From: Pseudoxanthomonas gei
GTDB lineage: Bacteria > Pseudomonadota > Gammaproteobacteria > Xanthomonadales > Xanthomonadaceae
Direction of reading: 5' to 3'
DNA: 43,425 nt
Assembly: GCF_010119615.1 (NCBI RefSeq)
Contig: NZ_QOVG01000013.1
Coordinates: forward strand, 1 to 43,425
In this document: piece after piece, positions 1 to 8,324 of the stretch
Position numbering within the stretch: the first letter of the stretch is position 1
Layout of the letters: every line of letters starts with the position of its first letter
Translations under genes and position numbers: made by a program
The notes under the pieces: generated by a model
Database searches by the model: none
Told to the model about the DNA's origin: nothing
Seen by the model: only the letters and a program-made list of their open reading frames with translations

Positions 1-171
1 CCACCCGCCCGCGCCCAACGACTCCTCGCTGTCCTGCCGCCACCCACCCTGGCGTGCGTTGCTTGTCTGATGTGTGGCACTGCGATCGCCCTGCGACGCA
101 CTGTTGAGCCGCAAACCCGAAGCGCGACGGCAGCTGGTGCCGCGTGATGCCGCAATCCATGGCTTTAGTTG

Positions 172-1086
172 ATGACCTCTGAACTCGCGCAAGACGCGAA
201 TCCGCAAATCGATACGTCCAAGCCGCAGCAGCAGCCTCAGCAACACGAGATGCCGCTGGCGACCGTGCATGGACAGGCCGTGCTGCAGATTCCGCAGGAT
301 CTCTACATCCCGCCGGACGCGCTGGAGGTGATCCTGGATGCGTTCGAAGGCCCGCTGGACCTGCTGCTGTACCTGATCCGCCGGCAGAACCTGGACATCC
401 TGGACATCCCGGTTGCCGAGATCACCCGCCAGTACGTCGACTACATCGGTGTGATGCAGGACCTGCGCTTCGAACTGGCGGCCGAATACCTGGTGATGGC
501 CGCGATCCTGGCCGAGATCAAATCGCGGATGCTGCTGCCGCGGCCGATCAGCGAGCATGGCGAGGAAGGCGACCCGCGCGCTGAACTGGTGCGTCGCCTG
601 CAGGAATACGAACGCTTCAAGCAGGCCGCCGAGGATATCGACGCCCTGCCCCGCCTGGACCGCGACACCACCCCGGTGCAGGCACACGTGCCCGAGCGCA
701 GTGTCGTGCGCCTGCCACCGCCCGTGGACCTGCGCGAGATGCTGCTGGCCCTGCACGATGTATTGAAGCGTGCCGACCTGTTCACCGGCCACGCGATCAA
801 GCGCGACGCCCTGAGCGTACGCCAGCGCATGGGCGATGTGTTGACGCGGCTGGAGGACGGCAAGTTCCATCGGTTCGAGTCGATGTTCACCCCTGAGGAA
901 GGCCGGCAGGGCGTGCTGGTCACCTTCCTGGCGATGCTGGAACTGGCCAAGGAGCAGCTGCTCGACTTCGTGCAGGAAGCACCGCTGGCGCCGATCTACC
1001 TGAAGTCGCTGGCCCTGAACAATACGAATGAGCCGCTGGCGTTCTCCAGCGAATTCGATGACGGCGATGCCGCCAACGACAACTGA
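172..1086 (+). CDS. scpA: Segregation and condensation protein A (kleisin subunit)
   Basis: ScpA is the kleisin of bacterial condensin: with ScpB it bridges SMC heads and helps compact and segregate the nucleoid. The 304-residue product has a Gln-rich, probably disordered first 45 residues. The N-terminal SMC-binding region follows (core FEGPLDLLLYLIRRQNLDI, about residues 55-75). A C-terminal winged helix ends near LAPIYLKSL. Codon 169-171 (TTG) could also start translation, but the ATG at 172 is taken; neither has a clear Shine-Dalgarno. scpB follows after 36 bases and rluB overlaps scpB, the standard order in this family. The upstream edge (1-171) shows no gene I can support. Confidence 0.93.
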   Translation: MTSELAQDANPQIDTSKPQQQPQQHEMPLATVHGQAVLQIPQDLYIPPDALEVILDAFEGPLDLLLYLIRRQNLDILDIPVAEITRQYVDYIGVMQDLRFELAAEYLVMAAILAEIKSRMLLPRPISEHGEEGDPRAELVRRLQEYERFKQAAEDIDALPRLDRDTTPVQAHVPERSVVRLPPPVDLREMLLALHDVLKRADLFTGHAIKRDALSVRQRMGDVLTRLEDGKFHRFESMFTPEEGRQGVLVTFLAMLELAKEQLLDFVQEAPLAPIYLKSLALNNTNEPLAFSSEFDDGDAANDN

Positions 1087-1122
1087 CCCGCACCCAAGCC
1101 CTGTTCCGGAACCAAGTACCGA

Positions 1123-1941
1123 ATGGATCAAGCACTCATCACCCGCATCGTCGAAGCCGCGCTGCTGGCGGCCAACCAGCCGCTGACCCTGGCGCAACTG
1201 CATGGCCTGTTCCCCGAGGAGCAGCCGGCGCCGCCGGACAGCGTGGAACAGGCGCTGGAACAACTGCGCGAGGCCTGTGCCGAGCGTGGCGTGGAACTGG
1301 TCGAGGTGGCTTCCGGCTTCCGCTACCAGGTCAAGGAGGAAGTGCACGGCTGGATCTCGCGCATGTGGACCGAGCGCAAGACCAAGTACACCCGCGCCAC
1401 CCTGGAGACCCTGGCGCTGATTGCCTACCGGCAGCCGATCACCCGCGGCGAGATCGAAGCGGTGCGTGGCGTGGCGGTCAGCAGCAATACTATCCAGGCA
1501 TTGGAAGAACGCGAATGGATCCGCGTGGTTGGCCACCGCGACGTGCCGGGCAAGCCCGCACTGTTCGGCACCACCAAGATCTTCCTCGATTACTTCGGCC
1601 TGAAGCGACTGGATGAATTGCCACCGCTGTCCGAGCTGAAGGATATAGGCGAGCTGGAGCCGCAGCTGTTCGCTGACAATGCGCCGGTCCCGGTCGGTCT
1701 TCCGGCCCCGGACTCCAGCGCGGAAGTTGCTCCTGCAGAAGACGATGCGTTGGCGGACGGCGACGAGACCCAGGATCGCACGCAGGCCGATGAGGCCGCC
1801 GTTGATCCGGACGAAGAAGAAACTCCCTTCGAGGAACCGGCGCCCGAAGCGCAGTTTTCCGAAGAACACACCACCCCAGAACAGGACGAGCCCGAAGGCG
1901 TCGATAGCGACCGCCCGGTTTTGTCGGAGCAGAAACAATGA
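1123..1941 (+). CDS. scpB: Segregation and condensation protein B
   Basis: ScpB is the winged-helix partner of ScpA in the SMC-ScpAB complex and acts as a dimer. The 272-residue product shows the two winged-helix domains: residues about 4-60, then about 86-165 with TLETLALIAYRQPITRGEIE and DVPGKPALFGTT, which are diagnostic. From about residue 185 the protein becomes a long tail rich in Glu, Asp, Ala and Pro that lies outside the family core and is probably disordered. Its stop overlaps the rluB start by four bases (ATGA at 1938-1941), which suggests translational coupling between chromosome condensation and rRNA modification genes. Confidence 0.93.
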   Translation: MDQALITRIVEAALLAANQPLTLAQLHGLFPEEQPAPPDSVEQALEQLREACAERGVELVEVASGFRYQVKEEVHGWISRMWTERKTKYTRATLETLALIAYRQPITRGEIEAVRGVAVSSNTIQALEEREWIRVVGHRDVPGKPALFGTTKIFLDYFGLKRLDELPPLSELKDIGELEPQLFADNAPVPVGLPAPDSSAEVAPAEDDALADGDETQDRTQADEAAVDPDEEETPFEEPAPEAQFSEEHTTPEQDEPEGVDSDRPVLSEQKQ

Positions 1942-3599
1942 GCGACACCCCACGCAACAAACTGTCACTGAAGCGCGGCGACACTGCCGAAACCGGTGAA
2001 GCCCCCAAACTCACCGAACGCCTGCACAAGGTACTGGCCCAGGCCGGCCTGGGCTCGCGCCGCGCGCTGGAGCAGCGCATCGCCGATGGCCTGGTCAAGG
2101 TCAACGGCGAAGTCGCGCAGACCGGCATGAGCGTCACCGGCGGCGACAAGATCGAACTGGATGGCAAGACCTTCGTCGCCAGCGCGCTGACCGAACCGGC
2201 CCGCGTGCTGCTGTACAACAAGCCCGAAGGCGAAGTGACCACGCGCGAAGACCCCGAAGGCCGCCCCACCATTTTCGAAGCGCTGCCCGCCTTGAAGGGC
2301 GCGCGCTGGATCGCCATCGGCCGCCTGGACATCAATACGACCGGCCTGCTGCTGCTGACCACCGATGGCGAACTCGCCAACGCGATGATGCATCCGTCCT
2401 ACGAAGTCGAACGCGAATACGTCTGCCGGGTGCGTGCGCCGGAAGGCATGGAGACGGTTCCCGACAATCTGGTCGATCGCCTCGCCCGCGGAGTCGCGCT
2501 GGAAGACGGCCCGGCCAAGTTCGACGTGATCGAACGCATCGGCGGCACCGATTCGCATGACTGGTTCCGGGTGGTGGTCAAGGAAGGCCGCAATCGCGAA
2601 GTCCGCCGGCTGTGGGAATCCCAGGGCTGCCAGGTCAGCCGCCTCAAGCGCACGCGCTACGGCAAGGTGAGCCTGCCCCAGCCGCTGCTGCGCGGCCAGT
2701 CGCAGGAACTGCCCGAAGCCCAGGTTGAAAAGCTGCGCATCGAGCTGAACCTGGAAACCGGCGCCCCGCCCGCACTGACCCTGCAGCCGGTGATCGGCCA
2801 GCGCAAGGCCGCCAAGGCGACCGTGCACCTGGGGGCAGGCCGCAACCAGGGCCAGGCCTACGTCAACGGCCACAACACCGCCGACGAAGGCCGCGAGCTG
2901 CGCCGCTTCGACAACGTCCGCGAGGACCGCGGCCGTGGCCGTTTCGGCAGCAAGAAGCCGCACGGTGGCCTGACCGTCAGTGGCGAAGCCGCGGCCAAGC
3001 AATCGCAGAAGCCGTTCAAGTCGCGCCCGACCAAGGGCCCCAAGCCCTTGCCCGATGGCAACCCGGCCGCGTTCCGCAGCTGGTACGTGCCTGATGGCGT
3101 CGACACCGGCCCGACGGGGCATCGCAATGCCGGTCCGCCGAAGCCTTATGGCGACAAGCCCCGTGGCCCGCGTCCCGCAGGCGCGGGCGCAGGCCGCCCC
3201 GGTGGCGCCGGTCGCCCTGCGGCAGGCGGCAATCGCCCTTACGCGGCACGCAGCGAAGGCAATTTCGGCAACGAAGCCCGCGGTCCGCGTGGTCCGGGAG
3301 CCAAGGGTCCGCGCCAGGGACAGGGCCAGGGTGAAGGCCAGCCACGTGCGCCGCGTCCCTACGGACATCCGGGCAACGCACCCAGTTTTCCTTCCGACCA
3401 TGCCAATCCGGGCGCCTACAACCCGTACGGCCAGCCGCCACGTGCCCCACGTCCGCAAGGCGCGCGTCCGGGCGGCAACCGTCCCGGCGGCAACAACGCA
3501 GGTCCGCGCCCGGGCAACAACGGCCCGCGCCCCTCAGGTCCGCGTGGCGCGGGGCGTCCGCCCAGTGGCAATCGCGGGCCGCGCGGCGGCAATGGCTGA
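1938..3599 (+). CDS. rluB: 23S rRNA pseudouridine(2605) synthase, with long Gly/Pro/Arg tail
   Basis: RluB converts U2605 of 23S rRNA to pseudouridine. The S4 RNA-binding domain lies at about residues 27-80. The catalytic motif GRLDINTTGLLLLTTDGEL (about 127-145) carries the nucleophilic Asp, and EGRNREVRRLWESQG (about 216-230) is the RsuA/RluB signature. The conserved enzyme ends near residue 285, close to the usual E. coli size (about 290). Residues 290-553 are a low-complexity tail dominated by Gly, Pro, Arg, Asn and Ala, with repeats such as RPGGNRPGGNN and GPRGPG. Such tails occur in other Xanthomonadaceae homologues. I infer a disordered RNA-binding or condensate-type extension. A terminator follows at once. 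Confidence 0.92.
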   Translation: MSDTPRNKLSLKRGDTAETGEAPKLTERLHKVLAQAGLGSRRALEQRIADGLVKVNGEVAQTGMSVTGGDKIELDGKTFVASALTEPARVLLYNKPEGEVTTREDPEGRPTIFEALPALKGARWIAIGRLDINTTGLLLLTTDGELANAMMHPSYEVEREYVCRVRAPEGMETVPDNLVDRLARGVALEDGPAKFDVIERIGGTDSHDWFRVVVKEGRNREVRRLWESQGCQVSRLKRTRYGKVSLPQPLLRGQSQELPEAQVEKLRIELNLETGAPPALTLQPVIGQRKAAKATVHLGAGRNQGQAYVNGHNTADEGRELRRFDNVREDRGRGRFGSKKPHGGLTVSGEAAAKQSQKPFKSRPTKGPKPLPDGNPAAFRSWYVPDGVDTGPTGHRNAGPPKPYGDKPRGPRPAGAGAGRPGGAGRPAAGGNRPYAARSEGNFGNEARGPRGPGAKGPRQGQGQGEGQPRAPRPYGHPGNAPSFPSDHANPGAYNPYGQPPRAPRPQGARPGGNRPGGNNAGPRPGNNGPRPSGPRGAGRPPSGNRGPRGGNG

Positions 3600-3605
3600 T
3601 TGAAC

Positions 3606-3628
3606 AAGGGCGCTCCGGCGCCCTTTTT
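3606..3628 (+). terminator. Rho-independent terminator of scpA-scpB-rluB
   Basis: GGGCGC and GCGCCC arms (3608-3613 and 3618-3623) are separated by the loop TCCG and followed by five T residues. It lies seven bases after the rluB stop. Confidence 0.88.
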
Positions 3629-3663
3629 CATGAGCCGTTTGCAGGTGGGCTTGCAGGTTTTTT

Positions 3664-3735
3664 GCAGGAGCGACGCAAGTCGCGAAGCTGGAAGCAATCA
3701 ACCGCTGAGGGCTTCGCGACTTGCGTCGCTCCTAC
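3664..3735. repeat. REP-type palindrome, copy 1
   Basis: Two perfect 23-bp inverted arms (3666-3688 and 3711-3733) flank a 22-bp loop. The right end reads GTAGGAGCGACG on the minus strand, so the element has the GTAG end typical of RAYT-associated REP sequences. The left outer tetranucleotide is GCAG. A second copy with the same arms lies at 28363-28457. It sits between the rluB terminator and fpr. Confidence 0.85.
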
Positions 3736-3794
3736 CGTCCCGGCTCCTGCGGCTACAATGCGCACCTTGATTCGACGCATCCGACAGCAGCCCC

Positions 3795-4589
3795 ATGTCT
3801 TCCGCCTTCGGCACTGAAACGGTGCTCGACGTCCGTCACTGGACCGACGACTACTTCAGCTTCACCACCACCCGCGACGATGGCTTCCGTTTCGACAACG
3901 GCCAGTTCGTCATGATCGGCCTGCAGGGGCAGCAGCCCGATGGCCCGCCCAAGCCGCTGATGCGCGCCTATTCCATCGCCAGCGCCAACTGGGAAGAACA
4001 GCTCGAGTTCTTCAGCATCAAGGTGCCCAACGGCCCGCTGACCTCACGTCTGCAGCACATCCAGCCTGGCGACTCGATAGTGATCGGCAAGAAACCCACC
4101 GGCACCCTGCTGATCAGCGACCTGCATCCAGGCCGCAACCTCTACCTGTTGGGCACGGGCACCGGCCTGGCGCCATGGCTTTCGATCATCAAGGACCCGG
4201 AAACCTACGAACGCTTCGACCGCATCGTGCTGACCCATGGCGTGCGCCACGTCCGCGACCTGGCCTACCGCGACTATTTCGAAAGGGAACTGCCGCAGCA
4301 TGAATTCCTGGGCGAGCAGATCCGCGAGAAATTGCTGTACTACCCCGCAGTGACCCGCGAGGAATTCCGCAACCACGGTCGCCTGACCGAACTGCTGGCA
4401 AGCGGTCGCATGACCGATTCGCTGGGCCTGCCCGCATTGGACCCCGAGCAGGATCGCGCGATGATCTGCGGCAGCCCGCAGATGCTGGCCGACTTGCGCG
4501 CGATCCTGGACAAGCGCGGCTTCACGCCCGCGCCGCGAATCGGCACGCCGGGCCAGTACGTATTCGAGCGCGCGTTCGTCGAGAAATAG
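3795..4589 (+). CDS. fpr: Ferredoxin--NADP(+) reductase
   Basis: Transfers electrons between NADPH and ferredoxin or flavodoxin in the cytosol, supporting oxidative-stress defence and Fe-S or radical enzymes. The 264-residue product has the FAD-binding motif RAYSIAS (57-63), GPLTSRL (80-86), the NADP-binding loop GTGTGLAP (120-127) and CGSPQM (225-230). It ends in YVFERAFVEK, as the bacterial subclass I/II reductases do. It is a single gene: a REP element lies upstream and 160 bases without a convincing gene lie downstream. The start is the ATG at 3795; there is no strong Shine-Dalgarno. Confidence 0.93.
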   Translation: MSSAFGTETVLDVRHWTDDYFSFTTTRDDGFRFDNGQFVMIGLQGQQPDGPPKPLMRAYSIASANWEEQLEFFSIKVPNGPLTSRLQHIQPGDSIVIGKKPTGTLLISDLHPGRNLYLLGTGTGLAPWLSIIKDPETYERFDRIVLTHGVRHVRDLAYRDYFERELPQHEFLGEQIREKLLYYPAVTREEFRNHGRLTELLASGRMTDSLGLPALDPEQDRAMICGSPQMLADLRAILDKRGFTPAPRIGTPGQYVFERAFVEK

Positions 4590-4749
4590 ATGGCGCGTGC
4601 AAGCCTGCCGAACGAACGGAGCGAGTCCGATGACGGGCAACATGCTGACGCTGCTGCTTGCCAGTGACGCCTGCCGGACCTGAGCGGCGCTGGTTTCTTC
4701 GCGCTGCGACGGGCACACTTTCGCCCAACTTGCCCCGGAGACATCGACC

Positions 4750-5517
4750 ATGCTGTTTCGGCCCCTGCCTTGGTTGATCCTCGCCCTTTCGTTCCTGCTT
4801 CTGGCCGCATGCTTTCCCAGGGGCAATGCCGGCGTGCCAATTCCGCATCTGCTGGTGACCGCGCCGGCCCCGGCGAGCCGGCTGGTGATCGTGCTGCCGG
4901 GGCGGGGCGACGACCTGGCCGCCATGCGGCGCTCGGGCATGGCGGAGGCGATCCAGTCAGCTTGGCCCGATGCCGACGTCATCCTGACCGGCCTGTCCTA
5001 CGACTACTACATGCAGGGCCGCGCGCCGCAGCGCTTGCATGATGAGATAGTCGCGCCCGCGCGCCACAAGGCCTACCGGCAGATCTGGCTGGCAGGGGCG
5101 TCCATGGGCGGGATGGGCACGCTGATGTACGACCGGGCTTATCCAGGCGAAATGTCCGGCCTGCTCCTGCTGGCGCCGTACCTTGGCGACACGTCGCTGC
5201 TCAAGGAAATCGATACAGCTGGCGGCGTTGCGCAATGGCAGCCCGGACCGGTGCCGGCCGCCGTCAACGCCGACAATTTCCAGCGCGAACTCTGGCGCCA
5301 CCTGCAGGGCTGGTCGCGGGAGCCGGGCAAGGCTGCCAACGTTTGGCTCGCCTACGGCGACAAGGATCGGCTCAGGAACACAATGCCTCTCCTGGGGTCC
5401 GTGCTGCCGGCTGCCAACATCCGCCGGCGCAGTGGCGGACACGATTGGGAAACCTGGTCGGCAGCCACCCGGGACGTCCTGGCGCAGGCACGGGAACGCA
5501 ACCCGGTTTCGCCCTGA
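4750..5517 (+). CDS. Alpha/beta-hydrolase fold lipoprotein
   Basis: A 255-residue predicted serine hydrolase. The N-terminus is a lipoprotein signal with lipobox LLAAC (Cys21), so the mature enzyme should be anchored to a membrane outside the cytoplasm. The nucleophile elbow GASMGG puts the catalytic Ser at 118. AYGDKDRL (Asp206) and GGHDWETW (His231) complete a plausible triad. LPGRGDD near residue 50 probably forms the oxyanion strand. The substrate cannot be named; esterase or a related acyl hydrolase is the conservative call. It lies alone between fpr and the convergent glutathione peroxidase gene. Confidence 0.82.
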   Translation: MLFRPLPWLILALSFLLLAACFPRGNAGVPIPHLLVTAPAPASRLVIVLPGRGDDLAAMRRSGMAEAIQSAWPDADVILTGLSYDYYMQGRAPQRLHDEIVAPARHKAYRQIWLAGASMGGMGTLMYDRAYPGEMSGLLLLAPYLGDTSLLKEIDTAGGVAQWQPGPVPAAVNADNFQRELWRHLQGWSREPGKAANVWLAYGDKDRLRNTMPLLGSVLPAANIRRRSGGHDWETWSAATRDVLAQARERNPVSP

Positions 5518-5550
5518 CCCGACGAACCGTGTCTCCACGTTGTTCGGAAC

Positions 5551-6033
5551 TCAGCCCAGCGCCGCCTCGATATCGCCTGCAATCGATTCGGGCTTGTCGG
5601 TCGGCGCATAGCGCTTGACCGGCTTGCCGTCGCGACCGACCAGGAACTTGGTGAAATTCCATTTGATCGCGTCGATACCCAGCAGGCCGCCTTTTTCTTT
5701 CTTCAGCCACTTCCACAGCGGGTGCGCCTGCGCGCCGTTGACGTCCACCTTGGCGAACATCGGGAAGTCGACTTCATAAGTCAGCGAGCAGAAATTCTTG
5801 ATTTCTTCCTCGCTGCCGGGCTCCTGGCTGCCGAACTGGTCGCATGGGAAGCCCAGGACCACCAGGCCGCGTTCGCGGTAGTCCTGCCAGAGCTTTTCCA
5901 GCCCGGTGTACTGCGGCGTGAAGCCGCACTTGGAGGCCACGTTGACGATCAGCAGGGCCTTGCCCTGGTAGTCGGCGAGGGAAACGGGCTTGCCGTCGAT
6001 GTCGACGGCTTCGAATTCATAGGCAGTGGTCAT
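5551..6033 (-). CDS. Glutathione peroxidase family protein
   Basis: Reduces hydrogen and lipid hydroperoxides, in bacteria usually with thioredoxin despite the name. The 160-residue product has NVASKCGFTPQY with peroxidatic Cys36, GFPCDQFGSQEPG (61-73) carrying the catalytic Gln, a possible resolving Cys82, and the WNFTKFLV motif with the catalytic Trp and Asn. The reading frame extends upstream to a GTG at 6051. The ATG at 6033 is preferred because GGAG lies just before it (GGAGAACAGC-ATG) and because the homologues start there. Its Cys, not Sec, active site is normal for bacteria. Confidence 0.93.
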   Translation of the reverse strand: MTTAYEFEAVDIDGKPVSLADYQGKALLIVNVASKCGFTPQYTGLEKLWQDYRERGLVVLGFPCDQFGSQEPGSEEEIKNFCSLTYEVDFPMFAKVDVNGAQAHPLWKWLKKEKGGLLGIDAIKWNFTKFLVGRDGKPVKRYAPTDKPESIAGDIEAALG

Positions 6034-6142
6034 GCTGTTCTCCAGTTGCACTTGCGGCGCGGCGCTGGCCGCTTTACTGATCCCTTGTAAAACCAGTGCC
6101 CATCGATGACGAGTGGGCCCGCCCTACAAGGCAGGTATTTGT

Positions 6143-8182
6143 CTATCTGGAATCCTGGACCTGGATCATCACCGGCGACGCGAAGGGCTTGATGCCCAGC
6201 GCTTCGTTTATTTCGCTCGGGTAATAGGCCCTGTCGTGCTTGATCACCAGCGCGACCTTGCGTATGTCGGCAATGTCGAGAGTGGGATCACCATCGATCA
6301 GCACCAGGTCGGCGCGCCTGCCGACCGTGATCGACCCGCGATCCTCCAGCGTGCGCGTGTACTTGGCGCCGTTCCAGGTCGCAATCTGCAGGACCTGCGC
6401 CGGCGTGATGCCCGCCTTGACGTACAGCTCGAGTTCGCGCTGCAGGGTGAAGCCTGAAAGTTCGTCGGTGCCGGCCACCACGGGTACGCCCGCCTTGTAC
6501 ATGCGTCCGACGAACTCCACCAGCTTGTCGAATGACCTGGTGTAAAGCGCCGCAGTGGCGTCGTCGGGAATATCCATTTCCGCGACCTTGCGGCTGCGCT
6601 GGATGTCGGGTGGCAGGTGATCGGCCACGTCCGCAATGATCGGCGACTGCTCGCCGCTGCGCTGGTGGATGAACTCGAAGGTGGCCAGGGTCGGGTCGAC
6701 CACGATCTGCTTTTTCGCCAGCATCGCGACAAAGTCCTGCACCGGCTTGGAATCAAGGTCCAGGCCGTCGGTCTTCCTGGCCACCAGGTAGAAGCGTTCA
6801 AGCGTGCGGGTATCGGTCTGCGGGGTCACGAAGAAGTTCAGCATCAGCTGGTTGATGTGCTGGATCTCGTCATAGCCCTGTTCCACCGCATCCTGGGCGC
6901 GCATGAAGGCGGGAATGTGGCCGCTGACGCGAAGCCCGCGCTGATGGGCATAGGCCGCCGTGTCGCGCAATACTTCCTTGGGAAACGAGTTGTAGATCTT
7001 GATCTGTGGATAGCCATGGTCTGCGTACCAGTCCACCGCCTTTTTGGCCTCTTCCAGATTCTTGATCACGAAGCCGTTGCGCGCCGACATCTTGCTTTCG
7101 CCTTCTATGAAACCGGCGGGCACCACGTCCGGACCAAGCAGCCTGTTTTCCTCCAGCTGCACCATCAACTGCTGCAGGGTTGCATTGTCGTTGCCCATGT
7201 CGCGGATGGTGGTGATGCCGGCTGCCAGGTGCAGTCCGCCATCCCACGGGCCGAAATGCGCATGCATGTCGAACAGTCCCGGCAGCAGCACCTTGCCGCC
7301 CGCATCGATGACCTGGTCGGCCTTGGCACGTTCGCCACCGCCATTGGAGATGGAGACGATCCTGCCGTCGCGGATCATCAGATCGGAGGCATCGCCCAGG
7401 ATCGCCTTCTCGCTGTCGAATACGCGCGCATTGCGGATAAGGGTAGTGCCGGACAGCGGGTGGGCCAGCCGTTGTTCCATGCCGATCAGCACTTCGCCCT
7501 CGGACTGCTTCTGGCGCGCCTCCAGCGCGTCGGCATTGGCTTCCCACCCTGCCTCGATCAACTGCAGGAAGCCCGGGTAAATGAAGGCGAACAGGCGCGG
7601 GTTATTCCCGTTCGTAGCCCATGCGAAGGTAGGGGTCAGGCCCACCCCGGTCATGGCGACCAGTTGCACGCTGCGCTTGTCCTGGCCACGACTCACTTCG
7701 GCTTCGGCAACCTTGCGCACGGTCAGGGTGCCGCTGGGTATCAGCGGAAGCTTGCCATCCGCGCGACGCGACAGCGCGGTCAGTGCGACCGAGAATCCAT
7801 CCGGCGTGCCACCCAGCGCCGAGTACAGGGCCGTGCCTGTGACAGGCTGGCTGCCGTGATCCGATGTCGACTTCCACTTGGCCGCGTTGCCATTCCGGGA
7901 AAATGTCTCGTCCACCCTGGCGCCGAAGGTCGACGTGCCGGTGACCTTGTACTGGCTGTAGGTGCCATCGGCGGCCAGTTTGTATTCTTCCTTCAGCTCG
8001 GGCCCGCGGCCGTTGTCCTTGAAGATGAAGTCGACATGGGTAGTGCCGTCATCCTCCTTGCGCACGACCTGTTCACCGGCCTGGGTGCCGCCGTCCACCA
8101 GGGCGACGTAGCGGATGGTCTCGGCAGCCACTGCCGGACCGGCAAGGAACATCCCAAGGCACAAGCAGAGCACGTGCTTCAT
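6143..8182 (-). CDS. Exported metal-dependent amidohydrolase (imidazolonepropionase-like)
   Basis: A 679-residue secreted enzyme of the amidohydrolase superfamily. A signal peptide (residues 1-20, cleavage near AVAAE) is followed by about 220 residues of an uncharacterised N-terminal region. The TIM-barrel hydrolase begins near 245 and carries the HxH metal motif MHAHFG (His307, His309), IKIYNS with Lys395, GHIPA (His422), IQHINQ (His442) and GTDELSG (Asp573). Family members cleave peptides, dipeptides or cyclic amides; the substrate here is unknown. The frame is open upstream to 8374, but the ATG at 8182 has GGAG upstream and starts the signal peptide. It is transcribed divergently from the M3 peptidase. 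Confidence 0.87.
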   Translation of the reverse strand: MKHVLCLCLGMFLAGPAVAAETIRYVALVDGGTQAGEQVVRKEDDGTTHVDFIFKDNGRGPELKEEYKLAADGTYSQYKVTGTSTFGARVDETFSRNGNAAKWKSTSDHGSQPVTGTALYSALGGTPDGFSVALTALSRRADGKLPLIPSGTLTVRKVAEAEVSRGQDKRSVQLVAMTGVGLTPTFAWATNGNNPRLFAFIYPGFLQLIEAGWEANADALEARQKQSEGEVLIGMEQRLAHPLSGTTLIRNARVFDSEKAILGDASDLMIRDGRIVSISNGGGERAKADQVIDAGGKVLLPGLFDMHAHFGPWDGGLHLAAGITTIRDMGNDNATLQQLMVQLEENRLLGPDVVPAGFIEGESKMSARNGFVIKNLEEAKKAVDWYADHGYPQIKIYNSFPKEVLRDTAAYAHQRGLRVSGHIPAFMRAQDAVEQGYDEIQHINQLMLNFFVTPQTDTRTLERFYLVARKTDGLDLDSKPVQDFVAMLAKKQIVVDPTLATFEFIHQRSGEQSPIIADVADHLPPDIQRSRKVAEMDIPDDATAALYTRSFDKLVEFVGRMYKAGVPVVAGTDELSGFTLQRELELYVKAGITPAQVLQIATWNGAKYTRTLEDRGSITVGRRADLVLIDGDPTLDIADIRKVALVIKHDRAYYPSEINEALGIKPFASPVMIQVQDSR

Positions 8183-8324
8183 GCAGCCATCTCCAGTGAA
8201 AGGGGGCGTACGGGTCGCCTGGGCCGAGCTTATCCGATGACAGTCACCCCTGTCTTTCGTCACAGGCCCGGGGGGCGGGCATCGGTTAGCCTGTAAAGTC
8301 CAACTCCGTAAGGAAAACCGCAGA

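Noticed and set aside
1..171. Open frame from the left edge to about 147 that could be the tail of an upstream gene
   Set aside because: Under 50 codons, no recognisable sequence and Cys/Pro/Arg-rich composition of a random GC frame.
1965..3458. 497-residue minus-strand frame opposite rluB
   Set aside because: Composition is the reverse complement of the Gly/Pro/Arg coding bias, and rluB carries full catalytic motifs.
4590..4740. Short ATG frame of 25 codons between fpr and the hydrolase lipoprotein gene
   Set aside because: No ribosome site, no conserved-looking sequence and immediate stop; treated as untranslated.
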